This document shows positions 1-8,792 of a DNA stretch of 64,000 nucleotides, in pieces. A model generated the notes under the pieces. That model saw only the letters and a program-made list of their open reading frames with translations, was not told where the DNA came from and searched no databases. The stretch lies in contig OY829843.1 of assembly GCA_963691885.1 (NCBI GenBank), forward strand, positions 2,418,001 through 2,482,000. Reading direction: 5' to 3'. The stretch is from G963691885 sp963691885. GTDB lineage: Bacteria > Pseudomonadota > Alphaproteobacteria > UBA8366 > Aestuariispiraceae. Every line of letters begins with the position of its first letter. Position 1 is the first letter of the stretch. The position numbers and the translations under genes were made by a program.

Positions 1-1340
1 GGTGGAACAAACCGCGGCCGCCGAAGTGGAGCCGAAGCCCAGGCGCAAGCACAATCGCAAGCCGCTGCCCGCCCATCTGCCCCGCCACGACACACATCTG
101 TCTGCGGGCGAGAGTTGCGGAGAATGCGGTGGCGAACTCAAGCCCCTGTGCGAGGATGTCACGGAAGAGCTGGAATACATCCCGGGGCGTTTTGTGGTGA
201 ACCGCATCGTGCGTCCCCGTCTGGCGTGTAGCTGCTGCGAGGCCATCGTCCAGGCTCCCTTACCGTCGCGGCCGATCGAGAAGGGCCGCCCCGGTCCGGG
301 ACTGCTGGCCCATGTTCTGGTCTCGAAGTATGCCGACCATCTGCCGCTGTACCGGCAAAGCCAGATCTTTGCACGCGACGGCATTGATCTTGAACGTTCG
401 ACGTTGGCGGATTGGGTTGGCCGATCGACGGCACTTCTCGAACCCTTGGCCGAGGCCATTGGTCGTCATGTGCGGGCGGGTCCGGCGCTGTTCGCGGATG
501 ACACCCCTGTGAAGATGCAGGCCCCCGGTTCGAAGCAAACCAAAACCGCGCGGGTGTGGGCCTATGTGCGCGACGAAAGGCCATGGGCGGGTGGAGCGCC
601 GCCCGGGGTCTGGTATCGGTTCACCGTCGATCGCAAGGGCGACCATCCCGTCCGGCATCTGTCAGATTATCAAGGCTGGATCCATGCCGACGGCTACGCC
701 GGGTTCAACGGGTTGTTCTCATCCGACACGGCCACGGAGATGGCCTGTGTGGCGCATGTGCGGCGCAAGTTCGTCGATGTCCATCAAGCTCAGGGCGGAG
801 CCATCGCCGAGGAGGCGATCAAGCGCATCGCCGCGCTGTATGCCGTGGAGGAACAGGCGCGTGGCCGATTGCCCGAAGAACGGGTGGCGCTGCGGCGCGA
901 GTACGCTACGCCTATGTTCGATGATCTGGTGACATGGCTGGATACCCAGTTGACGAAGATATCCGGCAAGTCACCGCTTGCTGGCGCGATCCGCTACGCC
1001 CTGAACCGGTTGCCGAAGGCGCGGGCCTACCTGGGCCACGGCGTTCTGGAATTGGACAACAACGCCGTCGAGCGGGCTATGAAGCCGGTGGCGCTCGGGC
1101 GCAAGAATTGGCTGTTCGCCGGTTCCGAGGGTGGTGGCAAGGCCATGGCCATCGCGTTCACCCTGATCGAAACCGCCAAGCTCAATGACGTTGACCCGCA
1201 AGCCTGGCTCACCTGGGTGCTGGACCGCATCGCCGATCACAAAATCAACCGCATCGACGAACTGCTCCCCTGGAACTTCCCCGCTCAAGCCGCCTGACTA
1301 ACCGCGCGAAATATCAAGAGCCGGTTCACCGGACGGACAC
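1..1340 (+). mobile_element. IS66-family insertion sequence, right-hand part
   Basis: The left edge of the window lies inside an IS66-type element. The only visible gene is the large transposase (tnpC). The sequence just past it (about 1322-1340), read on the minus strand, begins gtgtccgtccggtgaa, which resembles the IS66 terminal repeat (typically gtaagcgtccggtgaa, recalled from the family). I therefore place the right end near 1340. The element appears to have jumped into the 3' end of a pentapeptide-repeat gene, because that gene now reads into the element. The tnpA and tnpB genes, the left inverted repeat and any target duplication lie outside the window, so the exact boundary is an inference. 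Confidence 0.7.
2..1297 (+). CDS. tnpC: IS66 family transposase TnpC, 5'-truncated by window edge
   Basis: This is the DDE transposase of an IS66 element, which catalyses cut-and-join of the element ends. The visible 431 codons lack the usual N-terminal region; the family is typically just over 500 residues, so the GTG at position 2 is unlikely to be the true start. An N-terminal zinc-finger-like segment (CGECGGELK, later CSCC) is followed by the catalytic domain. Candidate catalytic residues are D166 or D167 (ALFADDTP), D230 (IHADGYAGF) and E357 (DNNAVERAMKP). The C-terminal GRKNWLFAGSEGGG block is characteristic of the family. The reading frame is intact to its stop, so the enzyme may be functional if the upstream part is complete. 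Confidence 0.9.
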   Translation: MEQTAAAEVEPKPRRKHNRKPLPAHLPRHDTHLSAGESCGECGGELKPLCEDVTEELEYIPGRFVVNRIVRPRLACSCCEAIVQAPLPSRPIEKGRPGPGLLAHVLVSKYADHLPLYRQSQIFARDGIDLERSTLADWVGRSTALLEPLAEAIGRHVRAGPALFADDTPVKMQAPGSKQTKTARVWAYVRDERPWAGGAPPGVWYRFTVDRKGDHPVRHLSDYQGWIHADGYAGFNGLFSSDTATEMACVAHVRRKFVDVHQAQGGAIAEEAIKRIAALYAVEEQARGRLPEERVALRREYATPMFDDLVTWLDTQLTKISGKSPLAGAIRYALNRLPKARAYLGHGVLELDNNAVERAMKPVALGRKNWLFAGSEGGGKAMAIAFTLIETAKLNDVDPQAWLTWVLDRIADHKINRIDELLPWNFPAQAA

Positions 1341-2508
1341 GGATAGAGGCCTGTTCATCCCAAATAAGCTCATCCGGAAGGTTCTTTGGCTTAGAATTTT
1401 TCCTAAAGGGTTCCTGACAGGCTAAGTCAAGTTGCGCCTGTACGAGCCCACTGACTGAATCTAGATTAGCTCCCGATAGGTCCGTGCTTGTTAAGATTGT
1501 TCCGTCAAGATTAGCTTCTGTTAAATCACTATGCTCCAAAACTGCGCCTGTTAGGTCAGCCCGAGTCAAATTCGCACCCGTTAGGTTTGCCTCCGTAAGA
1601 TCACATTCCGTCAGGTCGGTCCAAGTTAGTTCCGCAGTTGTAAGATCTGTCTCTATAAGGTTAGCATATTTTAGACTGGTTCTTCTCAGAGAGGCGCCTG
1701 TCAAGTCGGCCTCCGAAAGATCAGCTGCTGCTAGGTCGCTGTGTGAAAGATCGGCTCTTATCAGCTTGGCTTCTGCCAAATTGGCCGCCGTGAGGTCGGC
1801 TTCTGTCAAATCAGCCCCAGTTAGATCGCAATGCCTTAGATCCAGACGCAGGCTGTCATCTAGCGGTGTTTGGCAAAGAGTTTTTATTGCCAGTTCCGCC
1901 AATGGGTTGACCCACGTAGGTGGGAACACGGCTTCGATTCTAAGTGGTTCCAACCCTTTAATGAAAGCGCTGAGCATATCGAGTACGTCTTGGCGGTCGG
2001 GCATCTCGGGATCGTGGACGAGGCGGGCGAGTGTCATGATGCCGCCCCGTTTTACGATCTCATCATCGTCTTTCAAATGGTCGACGGCACGGGTGAATCG
2101 CTCCTGCGCTTGGTTGGCGCGGTGCTGAGCATCGGATTGGGCAGTTGCGGCCTGTTGGGCGGTAAGTTGGGCTTGGTTGGTGCCGTGTTGTTCCTGAGCC
2201 AGCCAGCTTCGCCAGATTGCGAGAGGTAGCCCGACAGCGCCCAGAATGAACAGGCCGATGTTTCGGATTAATTCGCCAATCCGATGCCAGCGGTCGAGGG
2301 CGTTTTGAAAATGCGTGGTCTGTCCGCTCGTCTGATCCAGCCAGAGAGCGGAGAGCGCAGCCAAACTCAGAATTGCGACAGAACTCACCACGATCCAAAG
2401 GATCGGTGATCTGTACCAGTGTTTGATGGGTACCTTATCTGCTTCACTCAAGGCTTTGATCGCCGCGTTTATACTCGCCAAACGAGATGTCGATTCGCTG
2501 GATAACAC
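1285..2508 (-). CDS. Membrane-anchored pentapeptide-repeat protein, C-terminus replaced by IS66 sequence
   Basis: The 407-residue protein has two hydrophobic segments (about residues 32-56 and 83-100), a helical, glutamine- and alanine-rich linker, and about 25 tandem A(D/N)LxX-type pentapeptides between roughly residues 222 and 350. These would fold as a right-handed quadrilateral beta helix. Pentapeptide proteins of this membrane-linked type have no assigned biochemical role. The last ~18 codons lie inside the IS66 terminus (1285-1340), and the stop codon overlaps the end of tnpC on the other strand, so the original C-terminus has been lost. The repeat domain is complete, so the protein may still fold. 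Confidence 0.8.
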   Translation of the reverse strand: MLSSESTSRLASINAAIKALSEADKVPIKHWYRSPILWIVVSSVAILSLAALSALWLDQTSGQTTHFQNALDRWHRIGELIRNIGLFILGAVGLPLAIWRSWLAQEQHGTNQAQLTAQQAATAQSDAQHRANQAQERFTRAVDHLKDDDEIVKRGGIMTLARLVHDPEMPDRQDVLDMLSAFIKGLEPLRIEAVFPPTWVNPLAELAIKTLCQTPLDDSLRLDLRHCDLTGADLTEADLTAANLAEAKLIRADLSHSDLAAADLSEADLTGASLRRTSLKYANLIETDLTTAELTWTDLTECDLTEANLTGANLTRADLTGAVLEHSDLTEANLDGTILTSTDLSGANLDSVSGLVQAQLDLACQEPFRKNSKPKNLPDELIWDEQASIRVRPVNRLLIFRAVSQAA

Positions 2509-2624
2509 AACGCTAGAACACTGCTCTGTGCCGATCCAATGGCATAATTAGAGTCAGAGCCCAGATTATGGGATCGCAGTCCTGTTCTAGCGGGAAGCTT
2601 TTAATGCTTCTGAACGATTTTGGC

Positions 2625-4727
2625 TCAGGCCTGTGCGGTGGCGTGGGGCCAGGGTTTGCGTTTGTTGAGGGCGAAGATCACGACGAAGACGGCGAGGGCG
2701 GCGAGGTTTACATAGAGTTCTGCAGGCCACATCAGGGCAAAGCCGACCACGGCGACGATCACCCGCTCGATGATGTTCAGCTTGTTTTCCCAATGCCCGT
2801 CCATTGCCGCGCAGATCGACCAGAAGCCGAAGACGGCAAAGGCAAATACCTCCAGCATCTCGGCCCAGTCGCCACTCAATAAGGGTGTGTAGGCGATCAG
2901 GAAGGGTACGAAATACAGCCCTTTTGCCACTTTCCAGGAATAGAACCCGGTCAGCATCGGTGGCGATTTGGCAATCGCGGCAGCGGTGAAGGAGGCCAGG
3001 CAAACGGGCGGTGTCACGTTACTGTCCTGCGAAAGCCAAAAGACGATCATATGGGCCGACAGCAGGGCCGTTGCCAGAACCGGTGCAGAGAAGGCCGTAT
3101 CGTAAAGCAAGGACAGGCTTTCAAACGGCATGCCTTTGACAAGCTCATAGGCCTGATCATAGGGCATAGGACCGGCAAGTGCGGCCAGTGCCTCCGGCGC
3201 GGCAATCATGAAGACAGCCTTTGCGGTTTCCGGCAGGGTTCCCGCAACCAGTTGCTCGATCAGCTGGTCCTGCAGGATCAATTGATTGAGCGCCGGTGCC
3301 GAGAGGGTTCCAAGAACGATATAGGCGGCTGTCACGGGCAGGCCCATGCCAAGAACGAGGGAGGCGAGGGCCACCAGGATGATCGCGATGGCAAGTGACC
3401 CACCGGCCCAATCGGTGATCATCAGCGAGAAGGTGTTGCCGATCCCCGTCGTGGCGATAACGTTCACAACCAGACCGACGGAGCACAGAAGAACCGCTGT
3501 CATGATCATGTTGCGCGCGCCCAATTCCAGTGCAGCGATGATCTTTTTGAAGCCCATCCGGTTCGGGGTCAGCCAGGAGGCCGCAATACAGGTCAGTATG
3601 GCAAAACCGGCGGCATAAGTCGGCGTGTATCCGATCACAAGCAAGGTGATCAACAACGCGACGGGAATGACGAAGGGCGGGCCGCCATCCTTGAAAACCT
3701 GCCAGGCGGTCGGGGCCGTCTCATCGGGGGGCAGGACGGCGTTCACCTTACGCGCCTCAATCCGGACGAAGAAAGCAACGGTCAGGAAGTAAAGAATGGC
3801 GGGCAGAATGCTGACCACCACAATGGTCGTGTAGGGAATCTGGGTGATGGAGGCCATGACGAATGCACCAGCCCCCATGATCGGCGGCATCAACTGTCCA
3901 CCGGTGGAGGAGGCCGCCTCAACACCGCCGGCAAATTGCGGTTTGAACCCGGCTTTCTTCATCAGGGGAATGGTGATGACACCTGTTGACGCCGTGTTGG
4001 CCACCGCAGAACCTGAAATAGTGCCGGTCAGACCGCTGGCGATGACGGCGACCAGGCCGGGCCCGCCGACGAATTTCCCGGCTATCGTGCGGGCAATGTT
4101 GACGATGAAATCCCCGGCACCTGATTTCAGCAGGAAGGCCCCGAACAGGATGAACATGAAGACAAATGTGGAGGAGATGGCAGCAATATTGCCGAACAGC
4201 GCATCATCCCCATACATGGATCGGAACATCAGGGTTTCTAGCTTCAACCCCTCAAACTGGAAAACGCCCGGGATATAAGCCCCGAACCAGGAGATATAGG
4301 CCAAGGCTGTTACAATCAGGATCGGAATGATGATGCCCGTCGTCCGGCGTGTGAATTCAATCGCGCCCAGGATACAGATTGTCCCCATGGCCCAGTCTAG
4401 CGGGATCAGGCGGACGCCACGGTCGTAGACGGCATTTTCCGCGTTGACGATATAGAGGGCGGCGATCGCCACCAGAATGCCAAAACAGATATCCATCGCG
4501 CGCACTGCGGGGTGCTGCGCCCAGGGTTTTTTGGAGATCGGAATGACCAGGCCGCAGAGCAATGCAAATCCGGCAAAGTGGAACCCGTTCTGAAACAGGG
4601 TGGGCAGGGTGCCCATCGTGTTCATCCAGATGTGAAACAGGGCGATGCCAACCGCCAGAACCAGGATGACCTTCTCGGTCGTACTGCGCTGGTTCAATGC
4701 CATGTCTTCAGCGTTTTCTATGCTCAT
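2625..4727 (-). CDS. TRAP transporter fused permease subunit (TAXI type, 4TM-12TM fusion)
   Basis: This 700-residue, very hydrophobic protein fuses the small and large membrane subunits of a TRAP transporter, the arrangement usual for the TAXI branch. It would carry out sodium-driven uptake of an organic anion delivered by the periplasmic binding protein encoded just upstream (4849-5871). Glycine- and serine-rich hairpin loops typical of the DctM domain are visible, for example SGLTGTISGSAVANTAST near residue 235 and GMGLPVTAAYIVLGTL near 457. The start ATG at 4727 follows a 120-base gap containing a hairpin. The substrate cannot be read from sequence. Confidence 0.92.
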   Translation of the reverse strand: MSIENAEDMALNQRSTTEKVILVLAVGIALFHIWMNTMGTLPTLFQNGFHFAGFALLCGLVIPISKKPWAQHPAVRAMDICFGILVAIAALYIVNAENAVYDRGVRLIPLDWAMGTICILGAIEFTRRTTGIIIPILIVTALAYISWFGAYIPGVFQFEGLKLETLMFRSMYGDDALFGNIAAISSTFVFMFILFGAFLLKSGAGDFIVNIARTIAGKFVGGPGLVAVIASGLTGTISGSAVANTASTGVITIPLMKKAGFKPQFAGGVEAASSTGGQLMPPIMGAGAFVMASITQIPYTTIVVVSILPAILYFLTVAFFVRIEARKVNAVLPPDETAPTAWQVFKDGGPPFVIPVALLITLLVIGYTPTYAAGFAILTCIAASWLTPNRMGFKKIIAALELGARNMIMTAVLLCSVGLVVNVIATTGIGNTFSLMITDWAGGSLAIAIILVALASLVLGMGLPVTAAYIVLGTLSAPALNQLILQDQLIEQLVAGTLPETAKAVFMIAAPEALAALAGPMPYDQAYELVKGMPFESLSLLYDTAFSAPVLATALLSAHMIVFWLSQDSNVTPPVCLASFTAAAIAKSPPMLTGFYSWKVAKGLYFVPFLIAYTPLLSGDWAEMLEVFAFAVFGFWSICAAMDGHWENKLNIIERVIVAVVGFALMWPAELYVNLAALAVFVVIFALNKRKPWPHATAQA

Positions 4728-4777
4728 CTGGATACCTGATTTGAATGGGAATTAAGAGTAAAGGGATGGCAGGTCTG

Positions 4778-4810
4778 AAAACCGGGGGCCGCGCTATACG
4801 ACCCCCGGCT
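4778..4810 (-). terminator. Hairpin between TAXI binding-protein gene and permease gene
   Basis: On the minus strand a CCGGGGG...CCCCCGG stem (4782-4788 with 4802-4808, extendable by a few bases) is followed by GGTTTTC. It lies directly after the binding-protein stop and before the permease start. It probably acts as a partial terminator or 3' end stabiliser that leaves more binding-protein than permease mRNA. Confidence 0.6.
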
Positions 4811-4848
4811 TAACAGTTTTACCGATTAATGCAGGTGCGTGACCAGCA

Positions 4849-5871
4849 TTACTTGGCGATCAGGCTGTCTGGAATGTCGATGCCGACTTCCTTGTAGTAG
4901 CGTGCTGCTCCGGGATGCAGGGGCACTGGAAGACCCGCGATCGCCTTATCGATACCCATGGCTTTGGTGGCCGCATGAATGGCGTTCAGGAAGCCCAGGT
5001 TCTCATAGATCGTCTTAGTGATCTGATAGACATCTTCTTCTGGCAGATCAGATGTGGTTGCCAGGAAGTTCGGCTGAGCCACGGTCTGTACATCTTCGGT
5101 CTGACCGGGATAGGTGCCCGCAGCAATGGTGTATGGTGTCCAGAGGTTACGACCGTTATCCGCCTTGACCATTTCTTCTTCGGTCATGCTGAGCATTGAA
5201 ACGCGGTCACCTGCGGTGGACATCAACTGAACCAGCGCACCAACCGGCACACCACCGGGGGCACCGATACCAACGACTTTGCCATCCTGCAGGGCTGCTG
5301 CAGAAGGACCATAGCCGCCATACATCAGTTCAAAGTCGTTATCCATGTCGAGGCCGAAACCACCCATGATTGTGCGGTTGGAACCGATCGTGCCAGAGTT
5401 GCGGGCACCCATGGCAACGGCCTGACCCTTCAGGGCAACGAAATCGGACATGGTGCCCGAATTCACTTTGTCAGAGGCGACAATGTAGTGCTCAACATTC
5501 TGCCAGAGCATGCTGATCGAACGCAGTTTGGTCTGCGGACCGTCTGCTTCAACAGGACCCGTGCCGGTCGCGGCATAATAACCGAACAGACCCTGCAGAA
5601 TTGCGAACTGTGCTTCGCCATCGCGGAGCAATTTTACGTTTTCACCGGATCCTGCCGATGAAATAGCGGACATGCCGATTTTCTGTTTCGGCTGCAGTTT
5701 TACCTTGGTCAGGGTCGAAATCGCCACGCCAACTGGATAGTAGGTGCCACCGGTCGAAGCCGTGGAAAGGATGTAGTTGCGGGCGTCCTGGGCGGTCGCC
5801 AGGCCACCACCCATGGAAATACCAAGCGCCAATGCGACGGCAGCAACAATGCGAGAAGGACGAAGATTCAT
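4849..5871 (-). CDS. TAXI family TRAP transporter solute-binding subunit
   Basis: This is a periplasmic binding protein of the TRAP-associated extracytoplasmic immunogenic (TAXI) family, partner of the fused permease that follows it. I chose the ATG at 5871 (340 residues), not a longer upstream start, because AGGGAG lies about 8 bases upstream and the protein then begins with a normal signal peptide (MNLRPSRIVAAVALALG, cleavage near ATAQD). The mature part starts YILSTASTGGTYYPVG, the hallmark TAXI N-terminus, and GARNSGTIGSNRTI lies in the ligand-binding half. Characterised TAXI proteins bind glutamate/glutamine or other carboxylates; the ligand here is unknown. Confidence 0.93.
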   Translation of the reverse strand: MNLRPSRIVAAVALALGISMGGGLATAQDARNYILSTASTGGTYYPVGVAISTLTKVKLQPKQKIGMSAISSAGSGENVKLLRDGEAQFAILQGLFGYYAATGTGPVEADGPQTKLRSISMLWQNVEHYIVASDKVNSGTMSDFVALKGQAVAMGARNSGTIGSNRTIMGGFGLDMDNDFELMYGGYGPSAAALQDGKVVGIGAPGGVPVGALVQLMSTAGDRVSMLSMTEEEMVKADNGRNLWTPYTIAAGTYPGQTEDVQTVAQPNFLATTSDLPEEDVYQITKTIYENLGFLNAIHAATKAMGIDKAIAGLPVPLHPGAARYYKEVGIDIPDSLIAK

Positions 5872-5925
5872 GTTTTTACTCCCTGTTTGGATGAATCCGA
5901 GGACGTCGACATAGAGCAATTTAAG

Positions 5926-6093
5926 CCTAAAACAAGGTGGTTTGCACGGCTTCTTCGTTCTTTTTACAGGCGAGCATGTTAACAGTGACTACTTTTTAAT
6001 CAGATGTTTTGGTTGTTGACTTTTTAACCACATTCACTGAACGTGACGAAAGTCGCTTTGTTTTAGGTCTCAATAAAAAAACAAGCTTAAGCT
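5926..6093. promoter_or_regulatory. Divergent control region with mirrored TTGTTTTAGG elements and a palindrome
   Basis: The decamer TTGTTTTAGG occurs at 6058-6067 on the plus strand and at 5935-5926 on the minus strand. Each copy points toward its own gene and ends about 46 and 54 bases before the start codons of the ABC binding protein (6114) and the TAXI binding protein (5871). A perfect palindrome AGCTTAAGCT lies at 6084-6093, and a related TTAAGCCTAAAA string overlaps the left decamer. I infer a shared regulator site or similar promoter parts; no regulator gene is adjacent. Confidence 0.4.
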
Positions 6094-6113
6094 AAAATTG
6101 AACAGGAGTAGTC

Positions 6114-7700
6114 ATGAGAGCAGTTGTAAAAGGTGCTGTGATCGCTGCCGCTATGGTACTTGGCAGTGTTTCCGCACAAGCACAGAAATCAGGCGGTACT
6201 TTCGTCTATCTGGTTCAGCCCGAACCCCCTTCACTGGCGTCCTATGTGTCGACATCCGGTCCGATCGGGCTGGTTGCACCAAAGATCTATGACGGGTTGT
6301 TCGACTACGACAATGATCTGAACATCATCCCGGCCCTGGCTGAGGGGTACTCGATCAGCGAAGACGGCAAGACCGTTACGTTCAACCTGCGCAAGGGTGT
6401 TGAATGGCATGACGGGAAACCGTTTACGTCTGCCGATGTGCAGTTCACGGTGATGGAGATTTTGAAAAAATTCCATCCGCGCGGGCCGAACTCTTTTAAA
6501 GAGGTCAGCTCCATCGATACGCCGGATGATCACACAGCGGTCTTCAATCTCGAAAACCCGGCCCCTTACATGCTGCGCGCATTGTCAGGGTATGAATCCC
6601 CGATCGTGCCGAAGCATCTGCTGGAAGGCACCGATGTGAAGAGCGCCGATCTGGCGAACAACCCGGTTGGTACGGGCGCCTTCAAATTTGTTGAATGGAA
6701 AAAGGGTCAGTATATCCGCCTCGACAAGAACGAGAATTACTGGCGTGAAGGCCAGCCCTATCTTGATCGTATCGTCGGGCGCTTCATTCCCGATGCGTCA
6801 ACCCGCACGGCCGCCATGGAAAATGGTGAGGTTCTTTTCGGTGCCTATGGTGCCATTCCAAACATCGATGCCGTTCGCCTGAAGGAACGGGATGATATCT
6901 CTGTCACGACCGACGGGTATTCCATGATCAACCCGATGGCCCTGATTGAGTTTAACACCCAGGACGGCCCCTTTGTGAACCCGGCGGTGCGCAAGGCGAT
7001 CTCTCTCGCCATCAACCGTCAGTTCCTGATCGACAACATCTGGTTCGGTTATGGCAAGCCTGCGACAAGCGCGCTTTCCAGTAACTTTGCGCCGACAGGT
7101 CTCTATGCCCCGATGCCGAACTTCCCGGCCGCGGGTGACATTGCAGCTGCAAATGCCGTTCTCGATGAGGCTGGTCTTGCCCCGGATGGTGATGGCGTTC
7201 GTTTGACCGCCGTTCTGGATCTGATCCCCTATGGCGAAGATTGGCGTCGGGCCGGTGAATATCTGAAGCAGGCTTTGGGCGACATCGGTATCAAACTGGA
7301 TCTGCGCTATGAAGATGTGCCGACATGGTTGAAGCGCATTTACGCGAATTATGATTTCGTGATGAATGTGAACTACTTCTATCAGCTGCCAGATCCTGTG
7401 CTCGGTGTGCACCGTCATTATGGATCCGATCAGATCCGTCAGGGCACACATTTCGTGAACTCATCGCGCTACAGCAACCCGGAACTGGATTCCCTTCTGG
7501 CGGCCGGTACGGTTGAGGCCAATGCCGAGAAGCGGAACGAGATCTACAAGGGCGTTCAGGAAATCCTGTCCACGGATATGCCGGTCGTGAACCTCTTCGA
7601 GCTGCAGTTCCTGACCGTTTATAACACCAAGCTGAAGGGTGCCAATGGCTCAGCCCTTGGTGCTTACGGTCCGTTCAACGAAGCCTGGTTGGACGAGTAA
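6114..7700 (+). CDS. ABC transporter substrate-binding protein, family 5 (dipeptide/oligopeptide/nickel type)
   Basis: The 528-residue periplasmic lipid-free binding protein has a clear signal peptide (MRAVVKGAVIAAAMVLGSVS, cleavage near AQAQ). It carries the SBP_bac_5 core: GKTVTFNLRKGVEWHDGKPF near residue 85 and NPVGTGAFKFVEWKKGQYI near 180. GGAG lies about 8 bases before the ATG. It is the first gene of a complete importer operon (6114-11254), separated from the permeases by a hairpin. Family members bind peptides, but many bind opines, sugars, amides or other small molecules. The amidase downstream hints at an amide ligand, which is inference. Confidence 0.93.
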   Translation: MRAVVKGAVIAAAMVLGSVSAQAQKSGGTFVYLVQPEPPSLASYVSTSGPIGLVAPKIYDGLFDYDNDLNIIPALAEGYSISEDGKTVTFNLRKGVEWHDGKPFTSADVQFTVMEILKKFHPRGPNSFKEVSSIDTPDDHTAVFNLENPAPYMLRALSGYESPIVPKHLLEGTDVKSADLANNPVGTGAFKFVEWKKGQYIRLDKNENYWREGQPYLDRIVGRFIPDASTRTAAMENGEVLFGAYGAIPNIDAVRLKERDDISVTTDGYSMINPMALIEFNTQDGPFVNPAVRKAISLAINRQFLIDNIWFGYGKPATSALSSNFAPTGLYAPMPNFPAAGDIAAANAVLDEAGLAPDGDGVRLTAVLDLIPYGEDWRRAGEYLKQALGDIGIKLDLRYEDVPTWLKRIYANYDFVMNVNYFYQLPDPVLGVHRHYGSDQIRQGTHFVNSSRYSNPELDSLLAAGTVEANAEKRNEIYKGVQEILSTDMPVVNLFELQFLTVYNTKLKGANGSALGAYGPFNEAWLDE

Positions 7701-7710
7701 ATTACAGACC

Positions 7711-7747
7711 GACCGGGCACCATCTTTATCGTAAAGGGTGTCCGGTC
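7711..7747 (+). terminator. Hairpin between binding-protein gene and permease genes
   Basis: The sequence from gaccgggcacc to gggtgtccggtc can form a long imperfect stem with a small loop near tcg. It begins 10 bases after the binding-protein stop. No good T-run follows, so it is more likely an attenuator or mRNA stabiliser than a full terminator. Confidence 0.5.
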
Positions 7748-7803
7748 GAATCTGTCTAGTATTTGAATTTCATCTTAATTGACGATCCGGCTGGTAGTGC
7801 TTC

Positions 7804-8790
7804 ATGAACAGAACAACAAAAAGCCTGCGCTATGTGCTGAAAAGACTGGCCCAGGGCGTCCCGATCATCATTGCCATTATTGTCCTCAACTTCTTTCTGC
7901 TACATATGGCAGAGGGGGATGCGGTTGATGTTCTGGCGGGTGAGGCAGGGTCGGCCACGCCTGAATATATGGCAGAGCTTCGGGCCAAGTTTGGCCTCGA
8001 CCAACCGTTGCCGGTCCAGCTGGCAGTTTACCTGAAGAACGTTGCTGTCTTCGATCTGGGGTATTCCTTCCGCCATGATATGCCGGTCTCACAACTGGTT
8101 CTTGACCGGTTCTGGCCGACGGCATTGTTGATGGTATCAACGATCATTCTGGCGATCGGTTTTGGCATCCTGCTTGGATTGATCGCGGCAACGCGCCTGA
8201 ATACATGGAAAGACTCGGTCATCTCGGTCTTTGCGCTGATTACCTATGCGACCCCGCTCTTCTGGGTGGGCCTGATGATGATTGTGGTCTTTTCCATCCA
8301 TCTGCGCTGGTTCCCGACCAGTGGCATGGAAAACATTGCGGCCTTTCATGAAGGGTGGGACAGGGTTGTCGACATTGCCCATCATTTGGTTCTGCCGACA
8401 ATCACGCTCTCACTATTCTACCTGGCGCTCTACACCCGGTTAATGCGCGCGTCGATGCTGGAACAATACGGCCAGGATTACGTTGTCACCGCGCGGGCAA
8501 AGGGCCTGACCGACCGCCGCATTACCTATGTTCATGTCCTGCGTAATGCCTTGCTGCCGGTGGTCACCATGGCCGGGGTTCAGGTAGGCGCGCTGATTGG
8601 CGGGTCCGTGATTGTTGAGTCGGTTTTTGCATGGCCCGGTCTGGGCATGCTGGCATTCGAGTCACTCTTTGCCCGCGACCTCAATCTCTTGCTGGGCATT
8701 TTCCTTCTCTCATCTATTCTGGTGGTTGTGGTGAACCTGATCGTTGATGTGATCTATTCTCTGCTCGATCCCCGCATTGAGGTGTCCTGA
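7804..8790 (+). CDS. ABC transporter permease, DppB/OppB family
   Basis: This 328-residue inner-membrane protein has about six transmembrane helices. The first is RLAQGVPIIIAIIVLNFFLLH, followed by a periplasmic loop with the family signature DQPLPVQLAVYLKNV. The binding-protein-dependent transport signature (EAA loop) is visible as YVVTARAKGLTDRRITYVHV near residue 228. It pairs with the DppC-type permease that starts 2 bases after its stop. The hydrophobic C-terminus ends LLDPRIEVS, usual for the family. Confidence 0.94.
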   Translation: MNRTTKSLRYVLKRLAQGVPIIIAIIVLNFFLLHMAEGDAVDVLAGEAGSATPEYMAELRAKFGLDQPLPVQLAVYLKNVAVFDLGYSFRHDMPVSQLVLDRFWPTALLMVSTIILAIGFGILLGLIAATRLNTWKDSVISVFALITYATPLFWVGLMMIVVFSIHLRWFPTSGMENIAAFHEGWDRVVDIAHHLVLPTITLSLFYLALYTRLMRASMLEQYGQDYVVTARAKGLTDRRITYVHVLRNALLPVVTMAGVQVGALIGGSVIVESVFAWPGLGMLAFESLFARDLNLLLGIFLLSSILVVVVNLIVDVIYSLLDPRIEVS

Positions 8791-8792
8791 CC

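Noticed and set aside
1484..1850. Repetitive DNA taken for a CRISPR array or tandem repeat
   Set aside because: The period is about 15 bases and follows the pentapeptide codons of the minus-strand protein; there are no spacers.
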